DNA of 64,000 bases from Bemisia tabaci (taxonomy: Eukaryota > Arthropoda > Insecta > Hemiptera > Aleyrodidae). Every line of letters starts with the position of its first letter. Positions within the stretch are counted from its first letter, which is position 1. The stretch lies in contig NC_092797.1 of assembly GCF_918797505.1 (NCBI RefSeq), positions 48,396,157 to 48,460,156 on the forward strand, in the 5' to 3' direction. Positions 45,187 to 56,339 of this stretch are shown here, piece by piece. The translations under genes and the position numbers were made by a program. The notes beneath the pieces are model-generated. The model did no database searches. It saw only the letters and a program-made list of their open reading frames with translations, and was not told the origin of the DNA.

Positions 45187-45591
45187 ATTTACTCTATGAA
45201 AAGTAATTCTTCACAGGAAATAAATAATTTTCTAGCATGATCGGCAACCATGCGGCGTAGAAAAGAGGTTGAGGAACCTCAGCACGAAGCATCCGATTTG
45301 CAAAATCTCGACTAAAATCGCGCGAAATTCAAACGAAGGCCCTTGGAATTGACCGGGGATCGGACAACGTTGGAAGGCACTTTGTCGATTTCGTTTAATT
45401 ATGAACTACACGGCCATAAATCAGTGATAGCCCCGTATCCCTCACATCCGATACTGCTCGGCGCAAAGAAATCTCCGATTCGCGATAACGTGTTTAAATA
45501 CAAACTTAAAACAAACCCGTAATAGCTACCGCGCGGCCATTTATCTTCCTGCGAAAAAACCGGACGCAGTGGGAGAGGAGAGACTTCGACC

Positions 45592-45607
45592 GGGGGGGGG
45601 GGGGGGG
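45592..45607 (+). repeat. Poly-G run of 16
   Basis: Uninterrupted G tract, prone to slippage and to assembly error. Confidence 0.9.
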
Positions 45608-45768
45608 CGCTGGGAGAATTGAATTCTTTATTTCTCGAGTCTCGGAATGGACGTAGGAAAATTAGGCGGTAGGTCAGGAGAGGAAGAGGAAAAGGAAAAG
45701 AGAGTTTCATTCTAATGCAGAAGAATGGAAGGAGGAAGTAAGTGCAGTTCGGGTGTATGTGAATATTC

Positions 45769-45945
45769 TGCCGTGATATGGAAAAAACACCGTATGAACA
45801 TTCAAGAGTTGCATAATTTTTCCAAGTAAGACATGTATTTTTGAGGAAAATTATACATATTTTTCTTTAATTTTCAGATATGTTAGATTAAATTTTGAAC
45901 AATTTTTAAGAAAAATATTCATAATTTTCCCAGTCAATTCGTTTA
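45769..45945 (+). repeat. One-sided copy of the 47773 foldback family
   Basis: CTGCCGTGATATGGAAAAAAC plus ACCGTATGAACATTC matches the left end of the family, followed by the AAAAATATTCATAATTTTCC interior word; the right end is missing. Confidence 0.55.
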
Positions 45946-46059
45946 TCATTAAAGGTTATATGGCAATGTCTGAAGGCTCACTCGGCCTTTTTTCTCACCA
46001 AGATAGTATTGTAGGATATCAGATTTGAAGAGGTGTCGATGAAAGAGCAGATTCTTCAA

Positions 46060-46690
46060 ACGCGGACGCGAGATTCGTTGCAAAATGATAAAATATAGCG
46101 CCGTTCTTGCGGTTACGTCTAGACTAGAACACTCAACACGGGAACGAGAAATCAAGTTCGCCTTCAACTCGGAGAATACAATTTGACCGGCTCAGGAGTT
46201 GATATAGTTGTATCACGCAACTCAGTTTAGCGTGATGTCCGAAAGACGAGTGAATTTCTTTGTAGTTTTTGTGTTTTCAATGGCCTTCGCAGTGAGACGT
46301 CCAGTAACTTTTACTCGATTCTCCCCACAAGAAAATATTTTGATATTGACATTGAGATAAATTCCGAAAGACACAATGAAGCACCGTTTTTAACCTTACG
46401 TCTGAAACACTAAAAACGGGAACGAGAAATCAGGTTCGCCTTCAACTCTGTGAATACAATTTGACCGGCTCAGGAGTTGATATAGTTGTATCACGCAATT
46501 CAGTTTAGCGTGATGTCCGAAGGACGAGTGAATTTCGTTGTAGTGTTTGTGTTTTCAATTCTCCGCAATGACACGTACAGTTACTTTTACTCGACTCTCC
46601 TTGCAGAAATATATTTTGTTATTTGCATTGAAATCAGTGGCCAAAGCCAGAAAGTAGCCCCGCCGCGCCGATGCGCTCATATTTTTCGGT
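46060..46690 (+). repeat. 278-bp tandem repeat, locus 1
   Basis: GTTCGCCTTCAACTC starts at 46156 and again 278 bp later at 46434. Each unit continues GAATACAATTTGACCGGCTC, AGGAGTTGATATAGTTGTAT, CACGCAAnTCAGTTTAGCGT, GATGTCCGAAgGACGAGTG and TTTTACTCGAnTCTCC. A partial preceding unit begins near 46060. A second locus with the same 278-bp spacing is at 58390-58925. No frame is shared between units. Confidence 0.85.
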
Positions 46691-47123
46691 ATTAGAGTAC
46701 AGGAGAAAGCACAAAGACATTCATACTAAATAGAGTTCATTTTTTTATGTCAATGCTTCTTTTTGGGAACTTTGGTCCAGACAATAGTACGAACTAGCTT
46801 TATTCTACCATTCTGTTACGTATAGTTTTCTGAGTGATCCTAGCAGTATGGATAGTGTTCATTAAATCAAACCAGCGTTCCATCGCTGAGATTAAAAACA
46901 GACCCAAAAGTCAATCGAGTAATTCGAGGAAACGGGATTTTGTAATTAATGACTCGTATGAGTACTACGTAAAAATGAAAATGAGAATGTTAAGAATTTA
47001 CAATTTTCCACTTTTTCAGTCTTCCTAACCTACAACCTAAAATTTTTGTTTGAGGCTATGTTCTATTGTTTTGAACCAATTTATACATTGAACCAGTATT
47101 AAATACTGCCATTTTCTAACTCC

Positions 47124-47125
47124 CA

Positions 47126-47173
<48 letters not shown>

Positions 47174-47396
47174 CCGGCCGAGGGAGCCGCAATTACGGGC
47201 TATAAAGACATACCGTCCGTTCCGGGCTCAAAGGCCGGAAATTCCGGCTGCTGGGGGCGTAACTTCGATTGCTCCGGGTTCAGAGGCCGAAGCTACGGCT
47301 CCAGCAGCCGGAATTTTTGGTCTTTGAGTCCGGAACGGACGGTATGTCTATATAGCCCGTAATTGCGGCTCCCACGGCCGGAGTTTTTTTTTAGTG
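47124..47396. mobile_element. 273-bp GC-rich CACTA-ended foldback with CC duplication
   Basis: The ends are CACTAAAA… and …TTTTTTTTTAGTG, with CC outside both. After a run of 43 A, arms of over 80 bp (CTCCGGCCGAGGGAGCCGC … CATACCGTCCGTTCCGG / CCGGAACGGACGGTATG … GCGGCTCCCACGGCCGGAG) are almost perfectly complementary, and the stem continues to the middle. The core is much richer in GC than its surroundings. No coding content. Confidence 0.9.
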
Positions 47397-47772
47397 CCAA
47401 AATTTCGATTTTTGAAAATCTCGCTCGTGCGCGCATATCGGCAACGGGTGGAGGAGAGGTAACGTTAGCCGAAACGCAAGGCAAGGCACACTTAGTGGCC
47501 GGGCAGAACATTAGCTTAATGAAGTGCGCTCGACAGATCGTCGAGAGCGTGTTTGATGGCGTTCCCGTCCGCGGAATTCGTTTTCGAGCAAATATTTGCA
47601 TTGATGGATGGCGCCCAGCCTCCGGGTCCGCGCTCTAGCCGCCATCCTCCATCCACCGGCCGATACCCGCCGAGGCATAATTCAAGCCCCGATGCTACCG
47701 CCCTCTGTCGTCCCTTCCATTACCATCGCTGACCCCGTGACCCCCCTCACAGCATAATCTGATCCCAACTCT

Positions 47773-48027
47773 CCCGTGCTAAGGAAAAACGCCGTATGAG
47801 CATTCGAATGTTGCCGAATTCCCTTTGATGAAACATGAATTTCCTGGTAAACTTTTGAATATTTTCTTTCCAAATTTTTCGGATAAATTTGATAGCAATT
47901 TCACTCAAAGTTCCTGAAAATTTAAAGGGAAAATATTCATAACTTTCCTGAAAAATGAACTTTTTATCGAAGGAAATTTTGAAACTCTCGAATGTTCATA
48001 CGGCGTTCTTCTGAAGAAGCACGGCAG
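47773..48027. mobile_element. 255-bp foldback CCGTGCTAAGGAAAAACGCC
   Basis: The left end CCCGTGCTAAGGAAAAACGC plus CGTATGAGCATTCGAATGTTG mirrors CTCGAATGTTCATACGGCG plus TTCTTCTGAAGAAGCACGGC. AACTCT occurs just outside both ends (47767-47772 and 48028-48033), a possible 4-6-bp duplication. One-sided relatives are at 4484, 35216 and 45769. Confidence 0.8.
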
Positions 48028-48215
48028 AACTCTGGTCTTGCTTACTGCAGAGCTACCCGATGTTGTCTTGTACTTTGGGTCGGGATTAGCACGATCGCAT
48101 GTATTTTTTTAAAAGTACCATGTGACCGGATCTGTGCGAGGGGGCTTATTTTCCGGAACTTTTTTCCAAAACTTAAATCACATTTTTCCAGTACCTAAGA
48201 GTATCTATCTTGGAA

Positions 48216-48515
48216 CTTCAGCAACCTGATTGTTGAAATTTTGTCTTTGACGACCGGATAAGACAAGAACAAAGAGAATGGAGTTATGTGATTGGTCAGC
48301 CTCATCCTTCGTCCTCTTCGCCATACCGGTGGGGGATGTAATCACACAGCAGCTAAAGGCATCTCTTGAGTTGCCGGTCGTCAAATTCTGGTCATCCTCT
48401 CTATCGGCACGACAAACAGGACGAAGGATAAAGCTGACCAATCACATGACTAAATTCCTCATAATCTTGTCTAATCCGGTCGACAAACTTAAAATTTCAA
48501 CAATCAGGCTGCAGG
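48216..48515. mobile_element. 300-bp foldback with about 100-bp arms
   Basis: The left arm CAACCTGATTGTTGAAATTT … GACGACCGGATAAGACAAG … GTGATTGGTCAGCcTcATCC is complementary to GGATAAAGCTGACCAATCAC … CTTGTCTAATCCGGTCGAC … AAATTTCAACAATCAGGCTG. The centre has a second weak dyad. No clear target duplication. Confidence 0.75.
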
Positions 48516-49003
48516 ACTCAAATCTCAATCAATTTTTGAGCTTTCAGAGAGAAATTTACGCCAAAATTTCCAGATTTTATTCCTTATGTATTCGAAAAAC
48601 TTTAGGGAAAATTTTCTCCTGGAAGATACCAGATATGGTATGATATTCTGTTTCCATTTTGACGATGAGATCAGATCAATGGTGACACTAATTTCAAGCT
48701 GAATGTAACAAAATTTAAATTTTTCTCAACTCAAGCTGGCTCTAAAAGACGTTAATTGCCAATCGAACAGAATCAGCCCAACTGAATTTCTAGTTCCCTG
48801 ATTTCCTCTCATCTTTCATGTTTTCATTAGAAAACTAAACAACGAAAACAAATGAATGTTTCGTCAATTTGTATCCATTTTATTCTTTCTATACGTGTCT
48901 GACACAAAACTGACTGGACAAACAGGGCTTATGCCAATCTACAAGAGAAAAATAACGGTTTCCGAAAGGAATGAACTAACTTGTCGTTTTATTTATTTTT
49001 CAG

Positions 49004-49036
49004 ATACCGAGACGATGCATTATGCTGGTCAGATAG
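49004..49036 (+). CDS. Candidate 33-nt microexon
   Basis: An acceptor with a pyrimidine tract (TTTTATTTATTTTTCAG) ends at 49003 and a consensus donor (GTGAGT) starts at 49037. The length, 33 nt, is a multiple of three. Two frames are open, one reading Tyr-Arg-Asp-Asp-Ala-Leu-Cys-Trp-Ser-Asp and the other Thr-Glu-Thr-Met-His-Tyr-Ala-Gly-Gln-Ile; the third ends in TAG. No neighbouring exon is identified. Chance pairing of such sites is common at this scale. Confidence 0.25.
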   Translation: MPRRCIMLVR

Positions 49037-49258
49037 GTGAGTGAATTTCAATTTTCTACTTCATTATAACGAGTAGACTACTACATAACACTTAAACGCT
49101 TCAAATTCAACGCCAAACGCTCGCTCGACCGGGAAACGACGAGTGTAGCATTTGTAGCAATCTCAACCTATTTTGCAAAAACTCACCCATAACAAAGTGC
49201 TCACCCCGACATTCACCTGTCACCATCCGTCACATTTGTTTTATTTTTATATCTCCAA

Positions 49259-49302
49259 AAGTTGCTCATCAACCATCATCACACGAAAAGTAGCGTTGAC
49301 CT
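49259..49302 (+). repeat. 44-bp word shared with 63809-63851
   Basis: AGTTGCTCATCAACCATCAT plus CACACGAAAAGTAGCGTTGAC recurs at 63809 with a few changes. In both places a P120 palindrome begins downstream (320 and 105 bp away). Confidence 0.5.
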
Positions 49303-49574
49303 TCGCATTCAACGTTTGCCTCTCTTGCGTACATTGCTTAGATTCTGAGTGTGGGGCCACGAAGACATAAGGTCTCCGCCCTTGACCCCCAAGTTTCGGC
49401 ACCCCTGATCATATTTCCAAGGCGCTGTCGTGACGGTTTCGTGACGCGAAAACCAGCGCGACATGTCCTCGTATTACGATACTGGACAGGGAGCTTGGAC
49501 GGGCGGCTAATGGTCCCGTCAACACACCGTAGTACCGCGGTCAACCGCCAATCCGCAACAACCGGACTACAACA

Positions 49575-49694
49575 CGTCGCTCTCCTGACGTAAGGACGTA
49601 TCTTGATTTCCACGACCTGTTCTCTATATAATACTATGCTTTTCGGGGCTCATACAGAAATAGAGATACGCTCTTAACACCAGCAGAACGACGA
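49575..49694 (+). mobile_element. P120 palindrome (copy 4)
   Basis: CGTCGCTCTCCTGACGTAAG plus GACGTATCTTGATTTCCAC, then GGGGCTCATACAGAAATAG and AGATACGCTCTTAACACC, ending AACGACGA. A related central fragment follows at 49718-49780 (GCATCTCGGGGCTCATTATA). Confidence 0.8.
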
Positions 49695-50090
49695 AAAGAG
49701 AGGTGTCTCCATTCGGTTGTAAGCCCTGGTCTCCTTGTACTTTTATGCATCTCGGGGCTCATTATAATACAGAATTACTGCTCTCTTCCGTAAAACAAGG
49801 GGCAAACCTGTCGTACTACGGGAGAGAACCGTAACGTCATCCGCACGTCAGCCACGGTCAGCACGTGATTTTATGAGCTTTGAGGCTCACTCCATGATGG
49901 AGAGTTTCGACCCTTTGCCGTAGCATGGTGAAATGGACGTATTTATGCTAAAGGGAACTTTGTGCATACAGTCTCCTTGGGACATAGTTTCTTTTGGCAT
50001 AAATAGGTTCAAATATGCGTACGATTCGTAAGAATACCCAGTGCGCGGTGATGTGCTTGCTTACATGTGTTTGCGTTTGTTCTGCCATCG

Positions 50091-50985
50091 GGCGCTAGTA
50101 AATTCCGCCGAAAATGGGTAAATTCCGCCGATTTTCCATCCACCGAAAGTGTAAATTCCGCCGATAGGTGCCACCAAGCGAGTGTAAATTCCGCCGATGG
50201 AGGAAAAGGAAAATGTTTTTGGAACGGCACTCATATTCGGCAAGAGCATCAAGTTAAGATGTTATCTGTTTGAAGGTAGATCTGCGCTCGAAGCCGAGGA
50301 GTTGCACTTTGATGATATCAGTAGTGTCGTGCGTTTGCTGATTATCTGTGCGAAAATTACATTGCTAGCGACAGTTTGTTTCCGCCTCAAATGTGGGCAT
50401 TTCACACCTCCGACACAACGCTAACGATCAACGCTTGTGAATCTTTTCATAGCAAATTCAGGGAGTTCTTTTATTCCGGCCACCCTAATATAAAAATGTT
50501 CGTTGAAGCTTTACTCGCCTACCAATTGGAAGTGTACGTCCGGATTCAAAGTGTCGGGTCTCCAGCCAAGCTTCGGTCAGACGTCAAAAGGCAAAAAGCA
50601 CACGTAGACAATGCAATTATGAAATTTAAAATTCACCAAGACCGTTTCAAATTTGTTAAAACAGTTTCATACCGTTTCAGCACAGTGAAAAAGTGAAAAA
50701 CTGTTGGTCTTCTTACGACATGGGTCTCTTTTTTGTTTTATTTTTTGACGTGGGGCTCTCTACACCCTAAATGTTTATTCTCTATGCTCTCCTCTCCGAC
50801 TTCAACTCATAGACATAGAGGTAAGCAAATTTGCACTACTTACAAATCCTGTTTCAAAAACATTGACCGGCGGAATTTACATTTTGGGTGGACGTCATAT
50901 CGGCGGAATTCACAAATCGGGGGAATGATAAATCGGCGGAATTTACACTCCAGAAAAATAAAATCGGCGGAATTTACAACCTCCC
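50091..50985 (+). mobile_element. 895-bp Mutator-like element with arrayed ends
   Basis: A 9-bp target duplication CTGCCATCG lies at 50082-50090 and 50986-50994, the length typical of Mutator-like elements. Inside the left end the 14-mer GTAAATTCCGCCGA occurs four times (50098, 50118, 50151, 50184). Inside the right end its complement occurs five times (50867, 50900, 50917 decayed, 50933, 50964). Between them is a frameshifted piece of MULE transposase. The sub-terminal arrays are probable transposase binding sites (inference). The element is an internally deleted derivative and could move only with help in trans. Confidence 0.9.
50203..50696 (+). pseudogene. MULE transposase, C-terminal remnant, frameshifted
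   Basis: From about 50331 a frame runs to a stop at 50694-50696. It contains Asp-Tyr-Leu-Cys-Glu-Asn-Tyr-Ile, Phe-Pro-Pro-Gln-Met-Trp-Ala, Asn-Ala-Cys-Glu-Ser-Phe-His-Ser-Lys-Phe and His-Pro-Asn-Ile, followed by a helix ending in Gln. This matches my memory of the region just after the catalytic domain of animal MULE-type transposases. Upstream, 50203-50330, similarity continues in another frame (Glu-Leu-His-Phe-Asp-Asp-Ile), so a single-base indel lies near 50330. The catalytic acidic residues of the N-terminal half are absent. A GAG|GTAAGC donor-like site follows at 50820. Confidence 0.75.
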
Positions 50986-51235
50986 CTGCCATCGGTACCC
51001 GTAATAACGCTCTTACGTAAATTCGTGAGCAACACCGCGTCACCGCAAGTCAACGAGCGGGCGTAAAAGTTGAAATACATCACTCGTACTTACCGTGCGC
51101 TCGGTTAAAAGCATTTAAGTTTTTCTTCCATCTTTTATTTTCACCCGGAAATTGGCAGTGGTGATCTTTCATGGTTCACGGTATTTTTCTCTTTCCGCAA
51201 GTTGATAGCTACGGAACAAAACCTCCTATCCGCAA

Positions 51236-51846
51236 CAGTGGCGTAACGGACTTCCGCTGGGCCCCCCCGCAAAATTTTTTCTAGGCCCCCCCCCCCATGT
51301 CGATAAAATTCCAAAATTATCCCCCCCTCTCACCCCTTCCCATTTTTTGGCCCGAGGCATTTCAAATCACGGACTTGGACCGGAATGCCTTACCCCTCAC
51401 CGTCCCAGATCCCGTACCCGATTATATGGGACCCCTAAAGGATCAAGGATCTAAAAGGTGGCAGGAGCCCAGCCCAGGCCCAAGAATCTATAGAGGCCCC
51501 CAAGAGCCTTGGGGGCCCTTTAGATTATTTGATCTCCCAAAGCCCGAAATACGAAAAGTGACAAAAAAAGAAAAACGTTTTAGTAATCACTGAGTGGACA
51601 TTGGAAGGCAGGGGCCCTCCAGCAAACAAAAAGTTTGGAACAGTCCGAAAGAAGTATGAAAAACCCTGAGCTAACAATAAAAATCAGAGGAAGAAGCCCC
51701 ACCTTGGTAAGTAAAGGCCCAAAGTTTGAAACCAAAGCAAAGCATCAAACAGAAAGAGAGAAAAAAAATTCCGGCGGCCGAGGGCCCCCTTGGCGCCTGG
51801 GCCCCCCTGCATAGCAGAGTCTGCGGGGGCGCCCGTTACGCCACTG
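51236..51846. mobile_element. 611-bp non-autonomous hAT-type element
   Basis: The ends are CAGTGGCGTAACGGACTTCC and GGCGCCCGTTACGCCACTG; CAGTGGCGTA is a widespread hAT terminus. An exact 8-bp duplication ATCCGCAA flanks it (51228-51235 and 51847-51854), as expected for hAT. The interior is rich in GGCCCC and GGGCCC words and has no transposase. A GTAAGT donor-like site at 51710 has no partner. Confidence 0.9.
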
Positions 51847-51913
51847 ATCCGCAAACTGACGATTTTACAGGACGGATAGGAGAAGAAACTTCGCCATTTT
51901 TGGAATGGTGCGC

Positions 51914-52141
51914 TGCTGGAAAAAAAGGAGCTCGGATCTAGAGTCCTGACTCTTGAAAACATTGACAAGAAAAAATACCCTTGATTCAATCAGACCTTTT
52001 GCTTGAATCAAAAAGAAATCCGCCTAAATCTAGAGGCTCGTCTATTCGATTTAAGGAAAAATCGGAGTGAATCAACAGTATTTTTTCTTGTCAATATTGT
52101 TAAGAGTCAGGACTCTAGATCAAAGGGAATTTTTTTCGGTG
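51914..52141 (+). mobile_element. C228 palindrome (copy 2)
   Basis: Ends (TG)CTGGAAAAAAAGGAG and TTTTTTTCGGTG; inner words GGATCTAGAGTCCTGACTC, CATTGACAAGAAAAAATAC and complements. The length equals copy 1. The 2-bp flanks do not match, and the left terminal bases are altered. It lies 67 bp from the hAT-type element. Confidence 0.8.
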
Positions 52142-54441
52142 TGAGATTTTTTTTGGAAATTATTTTATACATTTTAGCGCTTTGATGAGGCATTTGAACC
52201 AAAAAAATCTAAACTAAAAACATCAGCTTGCCTATTTTATACTGCAGAATGCGGCAATGTCTCAAACTCATTTTCGCTAAAATTGTCAGTTAGGTTACGT
52301 TAGGTTCAATTGGAAATGCCCATATCATCCAACACAACTCGTGCCTCTTTTTCTTCCGTGTTAAGTTCATTGTTAGTTTCTCAGTAATTATAATATTTTT
52401 AAAGCAGATATTCTATTCCCGGCTTCAGAATCTGCAAGACTTAAAATGAACGAAATTCGCATGCCTCGCCAAGGTCGTCTAGAATGATGTCATCATGAGT
52501 CCCCCCCCCCTTCCCACTTCGAGCGGACTCTCTTCTTGCTCTGTGTTTTTCTCTTTTGGAAGTATTAAACTCATGTCACTCGGCAGGAGCCCTTGTCTGC
52601 CGCACATTTTAGTCGTGATGCATACATTTCGTCGTGGGAACCTGTCTCTGAGACTGTGACCACATTTATAGCTCCCGCAAGTGAAAAACTCCGACGAAAA
52701 TTGACAAAAGTCACTTTTAAACGAGTAGGAAGAAGAGGTTTTAATTTTATGTAATTATTGTAGACTTTTTTGCTCTTTGCCGAGTCAAAAAATTAACGTA
52801 ATTCAAATAAATTCACCGAAAAATCACTATACTTCAGACTATTGGTTTTATATAGCTCTGTTTGTTCTATATCTTTCTCATAATTCGTCGGACTTGACCA
52901 GAATCATTCTAAGTACATAAGCTTCTTCTTTTGTTATTTTTTATATTTTCGCTAGAAAACTGAGTGAATGACTTCAAATTTTGTGATATCATATTTAAAA
53001 TAATGACGGGAAAATTCACATTTATTTTCAAGGGGTTGTGCTGTGAAGATTACTTTTAATATAATAAAACGCGAGGGAAAATAAGTCTTCATAAAATTCA
53101 TTTAGGTTGATTACAAATAGACCTATCTATCTACCGTGTTTTAATGCTTATTCGCGCATCTTGCGGTACTGTAGTGATATTTGGACGTATTTCTACGGAA
53201 CGGAACTATATGCATTATGACGTGAGCCCTGTTACGCGTGTATTATTATGGGTCTCAGGGCTTATGTCTTAATGCACATATAGTTTCGTTTTGCAGAAAT
53301 GCGTGCATCTAGTCAACCTATAACTACAATTTATTTTAGTCGCTCACATGTATTGAACTTTTTCAGAAAAACACGGGCTATTCTTACCTGAAATTTCGGG
53401 AATAACACACTTATCAACGTTTTTTTAAACTGTAGAGGAAATCCATAGAAAATTGTAAAGTGTCATGATTTTTTATGTTCTGCAAAATGGATTAAATCCA
53501 AAGGAAAGTCAGGTCCCTCAAACAAAGTTATAGGTTGATTCTGGTTAAGTCTGCCTGATTTCCTTTTTTAAAGAATCGCTCTGAAATGCTACACTTATCA
53601 GGCATCATTTAGCCTCATTCCCTCTGATTCACGTGAGCCGGGCCGGTTGCAGAACGGAGGACTTGAAGGGGCACGGTGAGCTCGGCTCTGAAAATGAAGT
53701 CATTAGGAGGAGATCAAATGATGTGTTTGTTTATACCTCAGGTGCATGCGCAGTCGCTGTAAATTAAGCAAACTGCCCGATAAATCAATGGGGCGGGGGT
53801 GAGGGGTGGTGGGTGGGAAACGAAAAAGGTCCTCGAAAACTGGTTGGGCGTCGGTTATGAGGCGACCCGCGGCCAGTCATAACCCCAGTTGCCAAACCCG
53901 TGCAAAAAAATCCTTATAATTAAGTGGAAAGCGCGATATTTCCCGGCGAACCGACAACAGTGGCCATAAAACTGCCGGTTGCTGGGCCCCAGAAGCCCCA
54001 CGGAGAGCGTGTCACTAACGCTCGTTCAAGTGAATAAATTCTCTGATATATCTCGTAATTTTTGGCCGAATTTATAACTATATCAGATAACCTAACTAGT
54101 GCGCCGGCCTGTTCCTCTGATGAATTTGTTCGAGGTGCATCATTCTCAGAAGTGCGCGGATCAAACTCCGGCCTGGAAAATTGAATGTCAACCGTAATTT
54201 ACACCGTGGGTCAATTTCATTTCCGTGGTTTCCACGATTGCTCACCAGCTTAAAAATTTATCAGCAGACATTTCAAATCTATTTAGATCTCCAGCATTTG
54301 TTTACATACTCGGAACAGCTCGGATAAGTGGGATCCGAAATACATGGCTTGCAATAAGGAGCTGAACTCAGTATAAAGGCACCGTAAAAAATCTGAAGAT
54401 GCAACTCAGAGTGGATTGTACTCCGGAGCGCATGTTACTCT
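52142..54441. other. No gene; one foldback and shared words
   Basis: 52309-52337 repeats the TTGGAAATGCCCATA word seen at 26453. 53186-53303 is a foldback listed separately. A GC-richer patch at 53640-54010 and a run of C at 52501-52510 are present. Short frames only. Confidence 0.3.
53186..53303. mobile_element. 118-bp foldback, GGAACTATATGCATTA family (copy 2)
   Basis: CGTATTTCTACGGAACGGAAC plus TATATGCATTATGACGTGAG mirrors CTTATGTCTTAATGCACATA plus TAGTTTCGTTTTGCAG plus AAATGCG. The centre is CCCTGTTACGCG…GTCTCAGGGC. Confidence 0.75.
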
Positions 54442-54668
54442 CACTAGAAAAAAAACACATTGGATCTAGAGTCCAGACTCTTGAAAACATTGACAAGAAA
54501 AAAGACTCTTGATTCAATCAGATTTTTGCTTAAATCAAAAGGAAATCCGCTCAAATTAAGAGGCTTGGTTTTTGATTCAAGCAAAAATCCGATTGAATCA
54601 AGAGTATTTTTTCTTGTCGATGTTTTTAAGAGTCTGGACTCTAGATTTAATGTGTTTTTTTTCCAGTG
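54442..54668 (+). mobile_element. C228 palindrome (copy 3) with CT duplication
   Basis: Ends CACTAGAAAAAAAACACATT and TGTGTTTTTTTTCCAGTG; CT lies directly outside both. The body is nearly fully self-complementary, with GGATCTAGAGTCCAGACTC and TCTTGATTCAATCAGATTTT. Open frames on both strands are by-products of symmetry. Confidence 0.9.
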
Positions 54669-55600
54669 CTCAATGGAATGAGTGTGTGGATAGGAAGTTT
54701 TTTTCTGTGGGTTGCGCGACTACTTTTACGTAGCAAATTTCCACCCCTATTCGTAGTATCTTATCACTTAGTTTTATGTGAACAATACAGGCTGTAGAGT
54801 GAAATGCGCTCCTGATCTCACTTCCAGATTTTGGAGAGTGAGGGTGGAGAGTGAGAAGAGGGAAAGAACTCAACTTTTTTGATAAAAATGGACCATTACG
54901 CACAGATATCTCTTAAAATGAATATCCTTGTGATTTTTTAATACCCTTGTTTTTTGGCGAAGATCACATAGAGCAGGCTGCTTAAGTGATTTCACAACGC
55001 TATCGGCTCTTTTTTTTTTTTCGGTGTCAAGATTGCCTTTCCTAAGTTCCCACCATTTTGTCATAATATAATAAACTTGAAATTAAGTGAATTTGGACAC
55101 TTGGAAATTAAATTTATGGACAACTAATTGGTGTTCAAAACAAGGAGGAGGCAAGTTCCGTGTATTAACAATATCTGATTCTTCAAGATAATGACTTATT
55201 TTCATTTCTCGATCCTGATTGTAAAATTGGTGAAGTTTAGACTACGATCATTTCTGACTTCCCGGTCTATCATCAATGATAGCGAAAGTATTTGATTCAA
55301 TTTTGTCTGAACATTATTTGGACAAAAATTGTAATCTTATTAATCGAGATATAAGTGGAGTGATGTGAATAACATTATTTAATAAACGGAAACCTCTGCT
55401 CTCTAGCCCATAAGGGTGTTCAATGCCTTCTTGTTGATATCTCGAGGGTGAGAGTTGAAAAACTCGATTTTCTCTTTCAGAATCGCCAGTTTATTTTTAT
55501 TTTTGTTTTGGAAAAGACGACTCGACGTCGTTGTTTGAAATTTTCACAAAATATTCCACTCGGGATGAAGAATAATCATTGTAAATCACAAACAAGTGTG

Positions 55601-55827
55601 CACTGGAAAAAAAAACACATTGAATCTAGAGTCCAGACTCTTGAAAACATTGACAAAGAAAAGGACTCTTGATTCAATCAGATTTAAGCTTAAATCAAAA
55701 TGAAATCCGCTCAAATTAAGAGGCTTGGCTCTTGATTTAAGCTTAAATCTGATCGAATCAAGAGTATTTTTTCTTGTCGATGTTTTTAAGAGTCTGGACT
55801 CTAGATCCAATGTGTTTTTCCCCAGTG
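55601..55827 (+). mobile_element. C228 palindrome (copy 4) with TG duplication
   Basis: Ends CACTGGAAAAAAAAACACAT and TGTGTTTTTCCCCAGTG; TG lies outside both. Same orientation as copy 3 by its asymmetric inner words. Confidence 0.9.
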
Positions 55828-56339
55828 TGCCAATTAATTTTCCTTTGAAACAACGAAAATATGACGAGAAATTCGTAGAGTCGCAGTCAAAGAACGAGTT
55901 ACGCGTTTTTAGCAATTAAGCGGGGTGGCGAGGCGGCGGTCCACCTCGAGCTTGGATTTTCCGAATTTTATTGGAGCAATTAAACATTTATAGCGACAGG
56001 TTGAGGCGCCGGCTCATCTTTTATCTTTTTATGAAGCGGAGGGGAGTCGCTAAGTGAAATATATCTCCCGCTCACCTCTTAATTCCTTATTTATTCGAGT
56101 TCCACCGCAGTTACGCGTCTCCCCATTCACGCGGGAATGTGCCGGTCGCGCCTCGCCCTCCTCCACTCTTCGAGAGAGGGAAATTCCGCCATACAGCCCT
56201 CAAAAAGTGGTCTTTTGCAAGTGTTTTCCGAATTGCGCTATAGGGTTTGCTACTGGAATATGGTACAAAATTGCGTCAGAAGAGCAGGCCGAAATGTTTG
56301 CTGGAGATAATTTCGGTTTTGGTTCGCAAAGGTTGACAT

